Shown: positions 12,558-22,642, numbered from the stretch's first letter. The stretch: DNA of 64,000 nt from Pseudomonas sp. R4-35-07 (GCF_003852235.1 NZ_CP027732.1:1736001-1800000); one strand, 5' to 3'. A program made the numbers and translations. The notes: generated by a model not told the origin, from the sequence alone.

Positions 12558-13243
12558 ATATCAAAGCACCGGTGATTACCATCGACGGGCCAAGCGGCTC
12601 GGGCAAAGGCACGATCGCCGGCATCCTGGCCAAGCGCCTGGGCTGGTGCCTGCTGGATTCCGGGGCGCTGTATCGCCTGCTGGCGTTCGCTGCGCGCAAC
12701 CACGGTGTCGACCTGACCAACGAAGAGTTGCTGACGAAAATCGCCGCCCATCTGGACGTGCAGTTCATCGCGGCGACCGACGGTCAATTGCAGCGCATCA
12801 TCCTCGAAGGTGATGAAGTCAGTGACGTGATCCGCACCGAGAGTATCGGCGCCGGCGCGTCCCAGGTGGCGGCTCTGCCGGCGGTTCGCGAGGCTTTGCT
12901 GCAGCGCCAGCGCGCGTTTCAGGAGCCGCCGGGCCTGGTGGCCGACGGCCGCGACATGGGCACCGTGGTGTTTCCCGAGGCGCCTTTGAAGATTTTCCTG
13001 ACCGCCAGCGCCGAGGAGCGTGCTCGTCGCCGCTACTTGCAGTTGAAGGGCAAAGTCGATGGTGTTAGTCTGTCGAGTCTGCTAGATGAGATCCGTGCAC
13101 GCGATGAGCGTGATACCCAGCGTGCGGTAGCCCCGCTCAAGCCGGCGGCTGACGCCATACAGCTGGATTCCACGGAGTTGTCCATCGAGCAGGTGCTGGA
13201 ACGCATCATGAGCGAGATCGCCATTCGCGATATCGCCGGGTGA
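12554..13243 (+). CDS. cmk: Cytidylate kinase
   Basis: Phosphorylates CMP/dCMP using ATP. It has 229 residues from the GTG at 12554, which overlaps the aroA stop by 4 bases. The P-loop GPSGSGKGT lies at residues 12-20, [13 protein letters not shown] is the conserved nucleotide-binding loop, and RARRRYLQL the lid. The linkage cmk-rpsA is conserved across gammaproteobacteria. Confidence 0.97.
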   Translation: MNIKAPVITIDGPSGSGKGTIAGILAKRLGWCLLDSGALYRLLAFAARNHGVDLTNEELLTKIAAHLDVQFIAATDGQLQRIILEGDEVSDVIRTESIGAGASQVAALPAVREALLQRQRAFQEPPGLVADGRDMGTVVFPEAPLKIFLTASAEERARRRYLQLKGKVDGVSLSSLLDEIRARDERDTQRAVAPLKPAADAIQLDSTELSIEQVLERIMSEIAIRDIAG

Positions 13244-13300
13244 CCAAGAAGGTTGCAGGGGACCAGTCATAGTCCTGCAGCGCTTCTTTTAATTGAAACT

Positions 13301-13346
13301 GACCCACACCGTCTGGGGTGTGGAGATGGGCGTATTCTTCGCCCTT
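13301..13346 (+). promoter_or_regulatory. rpsA leader with two hairpins
   Basis: Two compact stem-loops precede rpsA: CCACACC/GGTGTGG (13304-13310 with 13317-13323) and GGGCG/CGCCC (13328-13344). The SD AGGAA follows. Structured leaders of rpsA mediate autogenous repression by S1 in gammaproteobacteria. That function here is inferred from the position. Confidence 0.5.
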
Positions 13347-13362
13347 ATCAACAGGAATTAAA

Positions 13363-15048
13363 ATGAGCGAAAGCTTTGCGGAACTCTTTGAAGAAAGCCT
13401 AAAAACCCTGAACCTTCAGGCAGGCTCCATCATCACCGGTGTTATCGTTGATATCGATTACCAAGCTCGCTGGGTAACCGTTCACGCTGGTCTGAAGTCT
13501 GAAGCTCTGATCCCGCTGGAACAGTTCTACAACGATGCTGGTGATCTGACAATCAATGTCGGTGACGAAGTTCACGTTGCTCTGGACTCGGTTGAAGACG
13601 GTTTCGGTGAAACCAAGCTGTCCCGTGAAAAAGCCAAGCGCGCTGAATGCTGGATTGTTCTCGAAGCAGCCTTCGCAGCTGAAGAAGTGGTCAAGGGCGT
13701 TATCAACGGTAAGGTTAAAGGCGGCTTCACTGTCGACGTTAACGGCATCCGTGCGTTCCTGCCAGGTTCTTTGGTCGACGTTCGTCCAGTGCGCGACACC
13801 ACGCACCTGGAAGGCAAAGAACTCGAATTCAAGGTCATCAAACTCGACCAGAAGCGCAACAACGTTGTCGTTTCCCGTCGCAGCGTGCTGGAAGCAGAGA
13901 ACTCCGCCGAGCGTGAAGCTCTGCTGGAATCCCTGCAGGAAGGCCAACAAGTCAAAGGTATCGTCAAGAACCTCACCGATTACGGCGCATTCGTCGATCT
14001 GGGTGGCGTCGATGGCCTGCTGCACATTACCGACATGGCTTGGAAGCGTATCAAGCATCCATCGGAAATCGTCAACGTTGGCGATGAGATCGATGTCAAG
14101 GTTCTGAAATACGATCGCGAACGCAACCGTGTTTCCCTGGGCCTGAAGCAACTGGGTGAAGATCCATGGGTCGCTATCAAAGCCCGTTACCCAGAAGGCA
14201 CCCGCGTGACCGCGCGTGTTACCAACCTGACTGACTACGGCTGCTTCGCTGAGCTGGAAGAAGGCGTTGAAGGCCTGGTACACGTTTCCGAAATGGACTG
14301 GACCAACAAGAACATCCACCCTTCGAAAGTCGTACAAGTCGGCGACGAAGTGGAAGTTATGGTTCTGGACATCGACGAAGAGCGTCGTCGTATCTCCCTA
14401 GGCATCAAGCAGTGCAAATCTAACCCATGGGAAGATTTCTCTGGCCAGTTCAACAAGGGCGATAAAATCTCCGGCACCATCAAGTCGATCACCGATTTCG
14501 GTATCTTCATTGGTCTGGACGGCGGCATCGACGGCCTGGTTCACCTGTCCGACATCTCCTGGAACGAAGTTGGCGAAGAAGCTGTTCGTCGTTTCAAGAA
14601 GGGCGACGAGCTGGACACCGTTATCCTGTCGGTTGACCCAGAGCGCGAGCGCATCTCCCTGGGTATCAAGCAACTGGAAAGCGATCCGTTCTCCGAGTAC
14701 GTTCAAGAGAACGACAAAGGCGCCATCGTTAAAGGTACAGTGAAAGAAGTTGACGCCAAAGGCGCCATCATCACTCTGGCCGACGATATCGAAGCGACTC
14801 TGAAAGCCTCCGAAATCAGCCGTGACCGCGTTGAAGACGCGCGCAACGTTCTGAAAGAAGGCCAGGAAGTAGAAGCCAAGATCATCAGCGTTGACCGCAA
14901 GAGCCGCGTAATCCAACTCTCCATCAAGTCCAAAGACGAAGTGGAAGAGAAAGAAGCTATCCAGAGCCTGAAAGAAGCTCCGGCAGCTGCAACTGGCGAG
15001 ACCACCATGGCCTCCCTGCTGCGCGAAGCAATGGCTAAGCAGAACTAA
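13363..15048 (+). CDS. rpsA: 30S ribosomal protein S1
   Basis: A 561-residue RNA-binding protein that docks mRNA on the 30S subunit. It consists of six consecutive S1 (OB-fold) domains; repeated signatures such as [39 protein letters not shown] and [19 protein letters not shown] mark domains 3, 4 and 5. The ATG at 13363 ([14 protein letters not shown]) sits 5 bp after AGGAA and gives the standard N-terminus. Codon usage is strongly biased towards the preferred codons of highly expressed genes, unlike the neighbours. Confidence 0.98.
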   Translation: MSESFAELFEESLKTLNLQAGSIITGVIVDIDYQARWVTVHAGLKSEALIPLEQFYNDAGDLTINVGDEVHVALDSVEDGFGETKLSREKAKRAECWIVLEAAFAAEEVVKGVINGKVKGGFTVDVNGIRAFLPGSLVDVRPVRDTTHLEGKELEFKVIKLDQKRNNVVVSRRSVLEAENSAEREALLESLQEGQQVKGIVKNLTDYGAFVDLGGVDGLLHITDMAWKRIKHPSEIVNVGDEIDVKVLKYDRERNRVSLGLKQLGEDPWVAIKARYPEGTRVTARVTNLTDYGCFAELEEGVEGLVHVSEMDWTNKNIHPSKVVQVGDEVEVMVLDIDEERRRISLGIKQCKSNPWEDFSGQFNKGDKISGTIKSITDFGIFIGLDGGIDGLVHLSDISWNEVGEEAVRRFKKGDELDTVILSVDPERERISLGIKQLESDPFSEYVQENDKGAIVKGTVKEVDAKGAIITLADDIEATLKASEISRDRVEDARNVLKEGQEVEAKIISVDRKSRVIQLSIKSKDEVEEKEAIQSLKEAPAAATGETTMASLLREAMAKQN

Positions 15049-15066
15049 GTTCTGTAAAGCTGTAGG

Positions 15067-15096
15067 AAAAGGGCGACTTCGGTCGCCCTTTTTTGT
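15067..15096 (+). terminator. Rho-independent terminator of rpsA
   Basis: Arms AAAAGGGCGAC and GTCGCCCTTTT around TTCG are followed by further T residues, 18 bp after the rpsA stop. It ends the supra-operon. Confidence 0.92.
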
Positions 15097-15206
15097 GCCT
15101 GAAATTTGATGAATCAACACCGCCGAACCAAGGCATTCAGCCTGCGGTCAGAACTGGCTATAGTCTTTTAAAGATATTCCGTGTTACTGATTCGATAAGG
15201 GTTTGA

Positions 15207-15491
15207 ATGAACAGAATTCTCGTAGTGCTCGCGTTAGTCATTCTGGCGGGCTGCTCCAGCACCAGCGCCAGGACCCATGCCAAGAGCGGCATAAGCGGCA
15301 TCGAGATCGACTGCTCTGGCCTGGGCAACAAATGGGAGAAGTGCGAAAAACGCGCTGCTCGTGAATGCAAAATGCGGGGCTACAAAGTCCTCACCCGTTC
15401 CAGTGATGCGGCGGATGAGGAGGGCGACTATCCGTTTGGCTGGAATCCCGCCGGCGCAGTAACGCGCACGATGTTGGTAATCTGCAACTGA
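15207..15491 (+). CDS. Small predicted lipoprotein, unknown function
   Basis: A 94-residue protein with a lipoprotein signal: MNRILVVLALVILAGC, lipobox LAGC with acylated Cys16, followed by a Ser-rich stretch. The mature part has three further cysteines in CSGLGNKWEKC and RECKMRGY and ends in TRTMLVICN. No family was recognised. It stands alone between the rpsA terminator and ihfB. A weak SD (AAGGG at 15196-15200) precedes the ATG. Confidence 0.75.
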   Translation: MNRILVVLALVILAGCSSTSARTHAKSGISGIEIDCSGLGNKWEKCEKRAARECKMRGYKVLTRSSDAADEEGDYPFGWNPAGAVTRTMLVICN

Positions 15492-15623
15492 GGTTTCGAT
15501 GTGCTCATTGCGGGCGTTTATTTAAGCGGCAGATAAGTTGATATACGGGCTGTTCAAATTCATCAAGTCATGCTAAAACCTTCGAAGCGCTTTTCCTAGC
15601 TGCTTGAAAAAGAAGGGAAAAAT

Positions 15624-15920
15624 ATGACGAAGTCGGAGTTGATCGAACGAATTGTCACCCATCAAGGGCTGCTCTCATCCAAGGATGTGGAGCTGGCTAT
15701 CAAGACCATGCTTGAACAAATGTCCCAATGCCTGGCCACCGGAGATCGCATCGAAATCCGCGGCTTCGGCAGCTTCTCCCTCCACTACCGCGCTCCGCGC
15801 GTAGGCCGCAACCCAAAGACTGGCCAATCCGTCAGCCTCGACGGCAAGTTCGTTCCCCACTTCAAGCCGGGCAAGGAATTGCGCGATCGGGTGAACGAAG
15901 AAGAGGAAGAGGGCGTCTGA
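15624..15920 (+). CDS. ihfB: Integration host factor subunit beta
   Basis: DNA-bending nucleoid protein that forms a heterodimer with IhfA. It has 98 residues; [22 protein letters not shown] carries the beta-arm with the intercalating proline (Pro64), and the C-terminus is acidic. The ATG lies behind AAGGGAAAAAT. In Pseudomonas, ihfB marks the left border of the O-antigen locus, as here. Confidence 0.97.
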   Translation: MTKSELIERIVTHQGLLSSKDVELAIKTMLEQMSQCLATGDRIEIRGFGSFSLHYRAPRVGRNPKTGQSVSLDGKFVPHFKPGKELRDRVNEEEEEGV

Positions 15921-15938
15921 GTGTTTTTGGAGTAGGAG

Positions 15939-16181
15939 ATGGTTATGCATGGGGTTAAGCGCGTTGTCGCGGTATTCGCGGTGCTGGTTGCTGCGCTGGT
16001 GGTATTGGCGTTTGTGCTCGAGAATCAGCAGGGTGTTGCGCTGTCGTTCCTGGGGTGGAGTACTGCGCAGATGCCGGTGGCGGTGTTTGTAGTGGTGGGG
16101 TTGATTGTGGGGATGTTGATTGGGCCGCTGTTGGGGGTTTTTGTGCGCGGCCGGCGTGTTAGGGCTACGACGAAGGGGTAG
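15939..16181 (+). CDS. LapA-domain (DUF1049) inner-membrane protein
   Basis: An 80-residue protein with two transmembrane segments (about 8-30 and 45-68) separated by ENQQGVALSFLGWSTAQMP, the LapA/DUF1049 signature, and a basic C-terminal tail. Enterobacterial LapA helps control LpxC turnover and LPS assembly; here the small version lies next to the O-antigen cluster. An alternative ATG two codons later (15945) is possible. It lies 18 bp after ihfB and is probably co-transcribed. Confidence 0.85.
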   Translation: MVMHGVKRVVAVFAVLVAALVVLAFVLENQQGVALSFLGWSTAQMPVAVFVVVGLIVGMLIGPLLGVFVRGRRVRATTKG

Positions 16182-16600
16182 GAGATAGGGTGTGCCTCTA
16201 CAGCCTCAACGAGTATTTTATGACCGTCTATCAGATAAAATTCCCTTAGTAGCGCCTTTTTTACATTGCGAGATCACATCGATTAACCACCCTTTTAAGG
16301 CCAGGCCCAAGCATTTACGACTGAGTGCTGTCTTATCTATTCCAATATTCTGCGATCTGACTCCTCAGACGTCGCAGAATGAGCCATTTCCTTGGCTTAT
16401 TAGGACTTTTCTTACAGATGTGTCAAGTCTTGTAATATGCCAAAGAGATGGCAAAATGGAATCTGTTCTCGATAACGGTCATTTTGTGCGCTCAAATCTG
16501 GCAGAGACGCTGGGTTTTGGCGGTCATCCAATTAGAATAAAAACACGCAAATTGTCTGCATAACGAGCCCGCAGTTTCTCTTTGAAGGCAGGTTTTTGTT
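16182..16600 (+). other. Gene-free leader region in front of wzz
   Basis: About 420 bp at the switch from high-GC core DNA to AT-rich cluster DNA. A 123-codon frame (16192-16563) opens with a GTG behind GGAGATAGGG, but its product resembles nothing I recognise and has an uneven, non-coding-like composition, so it is not called. There is no clear consensus promoter and no GGCGGTAG (ops/JUMPstart) element. The region presumably holds the promoter of the O-antigen genes. Confidence 0.5.
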
Positions 16601-17881
16601 GTGAGTAGTAGCCTACGCTCCGCCCTCGTTCCCCAGCATAAAGAATTTAATTCGTTCGGAATTATAAAAAATCTCTGGGATCAGAAAGTCATTATTTTTT
16701 TAACCGCCGCGGTGATTGCATCAGCTTTTGCAGCCTATGCATTTTCGGTCACGCCAGTATACAAGGTGAGCAGTATACTTCGGCCTGCTGCGATTAATGA
16801 ACTGGATGCGCTCAATCGCTCGGAAGTTTATGTTTTACCTCCTAGCGAGGCACTGGTAAGAGTCGGTATGGCCTTAGAGTCTTATGAGATTCGTATGGGG
16901 TTTTTTAGGTCCAATCAGAAATTATTTGAGGGGTTTGTGCGTCCTGGACAAACTCTGCAGCAAGCATTTGAGGAGTTTAATAAAAAATCAATTAACTTAA
17001 TATTGGCTAATAAGGATAAGGTTGACGCGCTTGGTTCTTATCTGGAGCTTGAGCTAAATTATCCAAAAGGAATAGATGGAGTTTCAATACTCAATGGATT
17101 TATCAAGTATGCAATAGCAAATGAGCGTGATCAGATATCTGCAGACTTGACGGTTATTGTAAATAATCGATTAAAAGAAATTGACGGTAGACTCGCCACA
17201 GCCCGCTCAGCTTATGATACATGGAAAGAAGCAAAGATAGCGTCTCTGACTGAATCAGACAATATTCGCCGAGCTCAGTTAAAAGATGAACTTCAGGGGC
17301 TGCGTATACAACTTCATAGCTTAAGTTCAAATCGAATTGCTGAGCTGGATGAAGCGATAGCAATTGCCAAAAAACTGAATATCAGAATGCCGGCTTCGCC
17401 TACGTCTGTCGGTGATGATGCACACTCTGGTTCTATCACTATGCGAACAGAAATTAACAATCAGCAGATTCCCTTATATTTTATGGGGGTCAGTGCGCTT
17501 GAGGCTGAGCGTACGGCCTTGCTACAGCGAAAATCGAATGACTTTACTGAAAGACGTATCGCCCAAATTGCGAAAGAATTAAAGCTGTTGGAGTTTAATC
17601 GAGAAATAGAGGTCTTGAAAAGTCGAGTGAACGACGAATTATTTTTGAATGATGTACAGCCATTGCGTGCAGAGAAAGCACGCCTGCTGACGGTAAATAA
17701 AGATATGAGTCATCTTAAGCTCGTAGTCATTGACAAACAAGCATTAGAGCCCACCACCCCAATTAGTCCAAATCGCCTTTTGCTCATTACAGGCGGAGGG
17801 TTGCTAGGCCTTATTATCGGATGTGCTCTCGCTTTTTTTCGTACGGTCATTCATAGGCTGCGCGATCCGAAAGTTCTGTGA
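16601..17881 (+). CDS. wzz: O-antigen chain-length regulator Wzz
   Basis: A polysaccharide co-polymerase that sets the modal length of Wzy-made O-antigen. It has 426 residues with the expected topology: TM1 at about 31-50, a large periplasmic domain rich in coiled coil (about 180-360), and TM2 near 395-417 (LLLITGGGLLGLIIGCALAFF) with a short cytoplasmic tail. The region after TM1 (VYKVSSILRPAAINELD) is typical of the Wzz domain. The start is GTG at 16601; the SD is weak (GAAGGCAGG, about 12 nt upstream). It is the first gene of the locus. Confidence 0.9.
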   Translation: MSSSLRSALVPQHKEFNSFGIIKNLWDQKVIIFLTAAVIASAFAAYAFSVTPVYKVSSILRPAAINELDALNRSEVYVLPPSEALVRVGMALESYEIRMGFFRSNQKLFEGFVRPGQTLQQAFEEFNKKSINLILANKDKVDALGSYLELELNYPKGIDGVSILNGFIKYAIANERDQISADLTVIVNNRLKEIDGRLATARSAYDTWKEAKIASLTESDNIRRAQLKDELQGLRIQLHSLSSNRIAELDEAIAIAKKLNIRMPASPTSVGDDAHSGSITMRTEINNQQIPLYFMGVSALEAERTALLQRKSNDFTERRIAQIAKELKLLEFNREIEVLKSRVNDELFLNDVQPLRAEKARLLTVNKDMSHLKLVVIDKQALEPTTPISPNRLLLITGGGLLGLIIGCALAFFRTVIHRLRDPKVL

Positions 17882-17981
17882 ACTCTTCACTCATGATGTA
17901 GGCGATTGTTAGCTGAGCCTATGCTCGTTCGGAAGCGAGTGAGTGATCCGAAGTCGATTAACCTGAAGGCAATTTGCCATC

Positions 17982-17990
17982 TGTTATAAT
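17982..17990 (+). promoter_or_regulatory. Extended -10 promoter candidate upstream of wzy
   Basis: TGTTATAAT combines a perfect TATAAT (17985-17990) with the TG extension. The -35 region is poor (CTGAAG at the right distance). It lies in the 294-bp gap between wzz and wzy, which holds no gene that I can support, and could drive wzy and the genes behind it independently of wzz. Confidence 0.45.
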
Positions 17991-18175
17991 GTCGTATTTT
18001 GACTGTAAGCCCAGCAGATGATCCTAGATGAAAGCCTCCGTTGCAGTGTAAAATTGTGATTTTAGTCGCTGCGGGCTTATGGCTCGTTTTGGTAGTCCCT
18101 TCCTCTAATCGGTACCTGAGAATGGCTCGATTGGTAACCGGCACACGCTTTAGTTGAGCTTATTCTGAGGTCGAT

Positions 18176-19396
18176 ATGAAAATTAATAAACGCTACGCGT
18201 TCTTGGCAGTGCTTGCGGCCAGCGTACTCGTGACCTTGGGCGATACCAGGAATATTATCGGCTCACTTAACTACTGGTTATTATGGGGGGGCGTATTTGC
18301 ACTTGGGATTTACGGTTGCGGCGGACGGTTGAAGCTGACGCCGGAGGGAAGTGCTATCATGCTGGGTTTCACATTGATGGCACTTGCTTTTATGATTTCA
18401 GGAGTAGCTAATTCTGATATATATACAGCTTACCAAGGTGTGAAGTTTATAGCGATTTTTATACTGTTTTTGGTGATATACAACTGTTCCAGTTTGCTGG
18501 AATTGAACGATTTTTACAGGATTGCTTCAATTTCGATTATTGTAGGACTTATAGTATTTGTCTTGTCAAAATTTGTGTTTGTTGAGCTCTATGTTCAATT
18601 AGGCGATGGCCGCCAAGGGAGCGAGTTCGCCTATCCCGGAGTAATGTGGAAAGTATGTGCTTTTTTTGCGCCTTATATAATTGCAACACTGCTTTCGGCG
18701 GGCATGAAAAAAGCATTTTTTGCTGGCGTAATTTTAATTGCAGCGGTGTATATATTGCTGGCCGATTCCAGTAGAACAGGATTTCTCTGGTTTGCGATTG
18801 TAATATTATCTTTCTTTCTCTTGCGGTTTTTGATTTTTCCTATCAGGACGTTGATGATTGCAATTGTTTGCTTGATTGCAGGAATTTGTGTGCTTCTATC
18901 TTCAAACTTTGATTTTGCAAATCATGATTCATTGCTTGTTTTAAATCGTTTGCTTGAGGGGGATCCAGTTAGATCTGCCATGATACAGGATGGAATAAGT
19001 AACGTTCAAAAGTGTTTTCCATTCGGTTGCGGATTTGGCAGTTCATTTAGTGTAGTGGATGGCGAAAATATTGTTATCCATAATGTATACTTAGGTATGC
19101 TGGGCGACGTAGGTGTACTCGGTGAGTTAGCACTTTTGTTTTTGATATTAACGCCATTTATTTTTTTCTTTTTGTCGCTCGTGGAGAGTGCCAGTTTAAA
19201 TAAAAATATTTTCTTTAAGTTTGCCGCTGCGCTGGGGGGGCTTTGTTATATTTTTATCATGCTCTTTCATCCGCTGAGTACCGAGATGTCAGAATGGGGT
19301 TATTGGATTGTGATGGTGTCTTGGCTTTCTCGTACTTATAAGTATGAAGATTTAAGTTTGAATAAAATAAAACATGACAAGCACATAGGATCATAA
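18176..19396 (+). CDS. wzy: O-antigen polymerase Wzy
   Basis: A polytopic inner-membrane protein of 406 residues with about eleven hydrophobic segments and an extended periplasmic loop (about 250-310). SSRTGFLW and the later HNVYLGMLGDVGVLGE segment are characteristic of the O-antigen ligase/polymerase (Wzy_C) fold. Its place next to wzx and wzz makes it the polymerase rather than the WaaL ligase, which usually lies elsewhere. Codon usage is AT-rich and unlike the flanking core genes. Only 1 bp separates its stop from wzx. Confidence 0.85.
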   Translation: MKINKRYAFLAVLAASVLVTLGDTRNIIGSLNYWLLWGGVFALGIYGCGGRLKLTPEGSAIMLGFTLMALAFMISGVANSDIYTAYQGVKFIAIFILFLVIYNCSSLLELNDFYRIASISIIVGLIVFVLSKFVFVELYVQLGDGRQGSEFAYPGVMWKVCAFFAPYIIATLLSAGMKKAFFAGVILIAAVYILLADSSRTGFLWFAIVILSFFLLRFLIFPIRTLMIAIVCLIAGICVLLSSNFDFANHDSLLVLNRLLEGDPVRSAMIQDGISNVQKCFPFGCGFGSSFSVVDGENIVIHNVYLGMLGDVGVLGELALLFLILTPFIFFFLSLVESASLNKNIFFKFAAALGGLCYIFIMLFHPLSTEMSEWGYWIVMVSWLSRTYKYEDLSLNKIKHDKHIGS

Positions 19397-19397
19397 C

Positions 19398-20645
19398 GTG
19401 TTTACCGTATTTAAAAATATGAGCCTGCTTTTCGTCGTACAGCTTTTTGGGTATTTGGTGCCTATCTTGGAAATACCTGTATTAGCACGTTCGTTGGGCG
19501 TTCAGGAATACGGCAAGGTAGTACTTGTCCAATCGATTGCCCTTTTGTCCTCACTTGTTGTGGAGTATGGGTTTTCGTTAAGTGCTGCTCGGCAAGTTTC
19601 GTTAGTCAAGACTGATGTGTCGACTCTGTCGAAAGTCTTCGGCGAAGTGCTTTCTGCAAAAGTTATAATCTCTTCTATCATAAGTTTTACAGCGTTTATT
19701 TTGTATATGTTTTTTTATTCGAATACTTTCGAGATTGAGGTTGTAGGCCTGGGGTTTTTGTACTTTTTAGCTTTCGGATTTAGCCCGTTTTGGTTTTTTC
19801 AAGGGCTTGAAAAAATTGCACTTGTTGTGTTTTTGGAAGTGGCGCTACGTATCTCTAGCCTTTTATGCTTGTTTATTTTTATTCGACATCCAAGTGACGC
19901 TTTATTCGCATTAGCTATTTTAGCGACATTTGCATTGGCAAACACGCTGATTGGGAATTATATATGTTACCGAGGCGGATGCAGGATTCGGTTTAGCTTG
20001 TTAGGCGGGTGGCTTCAGATCCGCAAGGGCTTTCACGTTTTTATATATAAGAGCTCAAACAACATTTTGCTTAGCGCCGGCCCTGCTCTTGTAGGATTAC
20101 TTTGTGGGAAAGTAGCTGTTTCAGGATATGTTCCTGCCGAAAAAATCATAAGAGGATTTGTAGGTTTTATAAATCCTGTACTCATTGGTTTTTTTCCATA
20201 TTTAAATAGACAGTATCTTTCCTCAGCAAAAGCTGCATCTAAGCTATCTTGGATCATCGTGGGGCTGATGTTCTTGCTGGGTTGCGTAAGCGCATTGGCC
20301 ATTTCCGTAGCTGGTGGATTTCTAATAAACAAACTATTGGGCGCTGATTTTGAGCAGGCAACGACGACGTTGCAGGTTTTTGTATGGATAATCCCTTTCA
20401 GAATGGCTAATCAAGCATTGGGCCTATGCATGCTGATACCTCGGGGCATGGATAAAGTCGCTAGTTCTGCGATGCTATTGTTTTCGGTGATGTCTATACT
20501 TGTTGCGAGTCTATTATCAATTAAGTACTACGTTAACGGCATTGTTCTCGGGTTTGTCTTGGCGGAAATTATGTTATGCGTTACGTTACTTATATTGTCT
20601 TGCCGGTATAAGCCAGTCACTTATATTGAGGAGCGTACTGAGTGA
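19398..20645 (+). CDS. wzx: O-antigen flippase Wzx
   Basis: A MATE/MOP-superfamily exporter that flips the undecaprenyl-PP-linked repeat unit to the periplasm. It has 415 residues with about twelve hydrophobic helices; the N-terminus VQLFGYLVPILEIPVLARSL, with the LGVQEYGK segment that follows it, is the classic Wzx opening. The start is GTG at 19398. The stop overlaps the next gene by 4 bases (GTGA), showing tight translational coupling. Confidence 0.9.
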   Translation: MFTVFKNMSLLFVVQLFGYLVPILEIPVLARSLGVQEYGKVVLVQSIALLSSLVVEYGFSLSAARQVSLVKTDVSTLSKVFGEVLSAKVIISSIISFTAFILYMFFYSNTFEIEVVGLGFLYFLAFGFSPFWFFQGLEKIALVVFLEVALRISSLLCLFIFIRHPSDALFALAILATFALANTLIGNYICYRGGCRIRFSLLGGWLQIRKGFHVFIYKSSNNILLSAGPALVGLLCGKVAVSGYVPAEKIIRGFVGFINPVLIGFFPYLNRQYLSSAKAASKLSWIIVGLMFLLGCVSALAISVAGGFLINKLLGADFEQATTTLQVFVWIIPFRMANQALGLCMLIPRGMDKVASSAMLLFSVMSILVASLLSIKYYVNGIVLGFVLAEIMLCVTLLILSCRYKPVTYIEERTE

Positions 20646-21427
20646 TCACAATTTTAACGGCAACATATAATCGCTTTACAACGCTTCCTCGGTTGCTAAA
20701 GAGCCTGCGTGAGCAAAGCTCAAAAGAGTTTGAGTGGGTGCTGATAGACGATGGTAGTTCTGATGAGACACAAAATTTTGTCAATGAGCTAAAAGAAACC
20801 AATTTAGGTTTCGGGCTAACGGCGGTCAGGCAGAATAATGCTGGAAAGCACGCGGCTATTAATAGCGGAGTGGTGGCAGCAAAAGGAAATTGGATCTTCA
20901 TTGTCGACAGCGATGACGCACTACTGCCTGATGCTGTCGAAACTGTTTTAGCGTCAGTCGCGGCCGCGACTAGTAGCACAGTTGGCTTGTGCTATCGGAA
21001 AGCTTATTTTAGTGGGGAGCTGCTCGGCAATGAGATAAAGACTGCGGAACCGAGCCTTATCTCCACACCGACGGAAGCCGGTAAATTATTCAAGGGCGAT
21101 TTAGCTTATATATTTAGAACTGAAGTTATGTCTAAGTTTCCGTTTCCAATTTTTGAAGCTGAGAAGTTTGTTCCAGAGTTATACATTTGGAATAAAATAG
21201 GTGATGTGGGAGATGTAATATTTTTCACGAGAAAAGTAATTTATCTCTGCGACTATCTGGAAGACGGATACAGCCGAAACTTTTCACGCCATTTAAGAGC
21301 TAATCCAAAAGGATTTTTTATTTATTATTGGTCGCAGTTCTTGCGCGAAAAAACCTTGTTTTACAAGTTTAAGAACCTAATTAGGTCTGCCCAATGCCTT
21401 TTGTATATGGTTCTAGGGAGGCCTTGA
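20642..21427 (+). CDS. Family 2 glycosyltransferase
   Basis: A GT-A-fold transferase of 261 residues. ILTATYNRFTTLPRLLKSL at the N-terminus, VLIDDGSSDET and the DSDDA metal-binding DXD motif (about residue 82) are present. It has no membrane span and probably acts on the cytoplasmic face. The donor and acceptor sugars cannot be told from the sequence. The GTG start overlaps the wzx stop, and its own TGA overlaps the ATG of the next gene. Confidence 0.85.
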   Translation: MITILTATYNRFTTLPRLLKSLREQSSKEFEWVLIDDGSSDETQNFVNELKETNLGFGLTAVRQNNAGKHAAINSGVVAAKGNWIFIVDSDDALLPDAVETVLASVAAATSSTVGLCYRKAYFSGELLGNEIKTAEPSLISTPTEAGKLFKGDLAYIFRTEVMSKFPFPIFEAEKFVPELYIWNKIGDVGDVIFFTRKVIYLCDYLEDGYSRNFSRHLRANPKGFFIYYWSQFLREKTLFYKFKNLIRSAQCLLYMVLGRP

Positions 21428-22527
21428 TGAACATAATGTTTTTTATCACAGGGTTGGGCATGGGTGGCGCCGAGAGACAAGTCGTGGATCTTGCTGATCG
21501 CATGAGTGCACGGGGACATAACGTCGTTATTGCTTATTTGACAGGCAAGCAGGAAGTGCTTCCTGGGGAGCCCAGGGTATCTGTTGTAGCGTTGAATGGT
21601 GATAAGACGTTACGTGGGATGGTGCGCGCGATAAATAATCTGATTAAACTAATTAGACGATTTAAACCCGACGTGCTACATAGTCATATGGTGCACGCGA
21701 ACTTGATAGCTAGGGTGATTCGTTTCGTTATCAAAATACCTAAGCTTATTTGTACGGCACACAGTTCAAATGAAGGTGGTAAGCTGAAAATGCTGGCTTA
21801 CCGTCTGACTGATTTTCTAGCTGATGTTACGACAAATGTGAGCCAGGAAGCCGTTGATATACTTATTGCAAAGGGTGCCTCATCTGCCGGGCGTATGATC
21901 TTTGTACCTAATGGGATAGATACGGAGCGCTATGTTTTTGATGAGCAAGTGCGTGATCAGGTTCGTGCCAGAGAGTCAATAGACTCTTCTATCAAAGTTA
22001 TATTGGCTGTAGGGCGGCTCGTCGAGGCAAAAAACTATCCCTGTTTATTAGATGCATTTAAGCTGATCTCGCAGGATGATGAAAACGTGCGTCTGTGGAT
22101 AGTGGGCGACGGTCCTTTGGCTACTGATCTGGCGCTCCGCGTCAACGAAGCCCACCTTGACGAGAAGATAAAATTTTTTGGACGACGCAATGACGTACCG
22201 TCATTTTATTGTGCTGCAGATGTGTATGTATTGTCTTCCGCATGGGAGGGTTTCGGGCTCGTAGTGGCCGAGGCGATGTCATGCAAAACCTTAGTGGTTG
22301 CGACAGACTGCGGAGGGGTGAAAGAGGTGCTAGGTGGCAGCGGCTATCTTGTTGAACCGTTTAATCCTGAAGCATTACGTCAGAGTATCAAACTAGCACT
22401 GAGCCTACCTCCAGAGGAAAAGAACTCGCTAGTCACCTCTGCCAGGTCGAGAGTGGTTGATAACTTTTCCATAGACTCTGTGATTAGTACATGGGAGCGG
22501 TTATACACCCAACCAGAAAGCTCATAA
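21427..22527 (+). CDS. Family 4 glycosyltransferase
   Basis: A GT-B-fold retaining transferase of 366 residues from the ATG at 21427 (TGATG overlap with the previous gene; the longer frame upstream lacks support). GLGMGGAERQVVDLADRM is the N-terminal acceptor-side motif. VGRLVEAKNYP and SSAWEGFGLVVAEAMSC, with its EGFG..V.E donor-binding motif, define the GT4 C-terminal domain. The linkage formed is unknown. It is followed by a 115-bp gap that holds no gene. Confidence 0.88.
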   Translation: MNIMFFITGLGMGGAERQVVDLADRMSARGHNVVIAYLTGKQEVLPGEPRVSVVALNGDKTLRGMVRAINNLIKLIRRFKPDVLHSHMVHANLIARVIRFVIKIPKLICTAHSSNEGGKLKMLAYRLTDFLADVTTNVSQEAVDILIAKGASSAGRMIFVPNGIDTERYVFDEQVRDQVRARESIDSSIKVILAVGRLVEAKNYPCLLDAFKLISQDDENVRLWIVGDGPLATDLALRVNEAHLDEKIKFFGRRNDVPSFYCAADVYVLSSAWEGFGLVVAEAMSCKTLVVATDCGGVKEVLGGSGYLVEPFNPEALRQSIKLALSLPPEEKNSLVTSARSRVVDNFSIDSVISTWERLYTQPESS

Positions 22528-22642
22528 TTTCGGTTTTCAGCAATTTCCGAACGGTTTTTAGTGAGAGTATGGCGACGCGATACGGCCAATCTCTAAACCT
22601 GGTAAGTTTGGCTTGGGCTAGGATTTAAAAAAGGGACGCAGT

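Noticed and set aside
16192..16563. A 123-codon frame upstream of wzz with a decent SD
   Set aside because: No family resemblance, erratic composition across the core/island junction; described as a gene-free leader instead.
22528..22642. A hidden gene or regulatory RNA in the 115-bp gap between the two GT4 genes
   Set aside because: No open frame with an SD and no convincing hairpin; probably spacer from cluster assembly.
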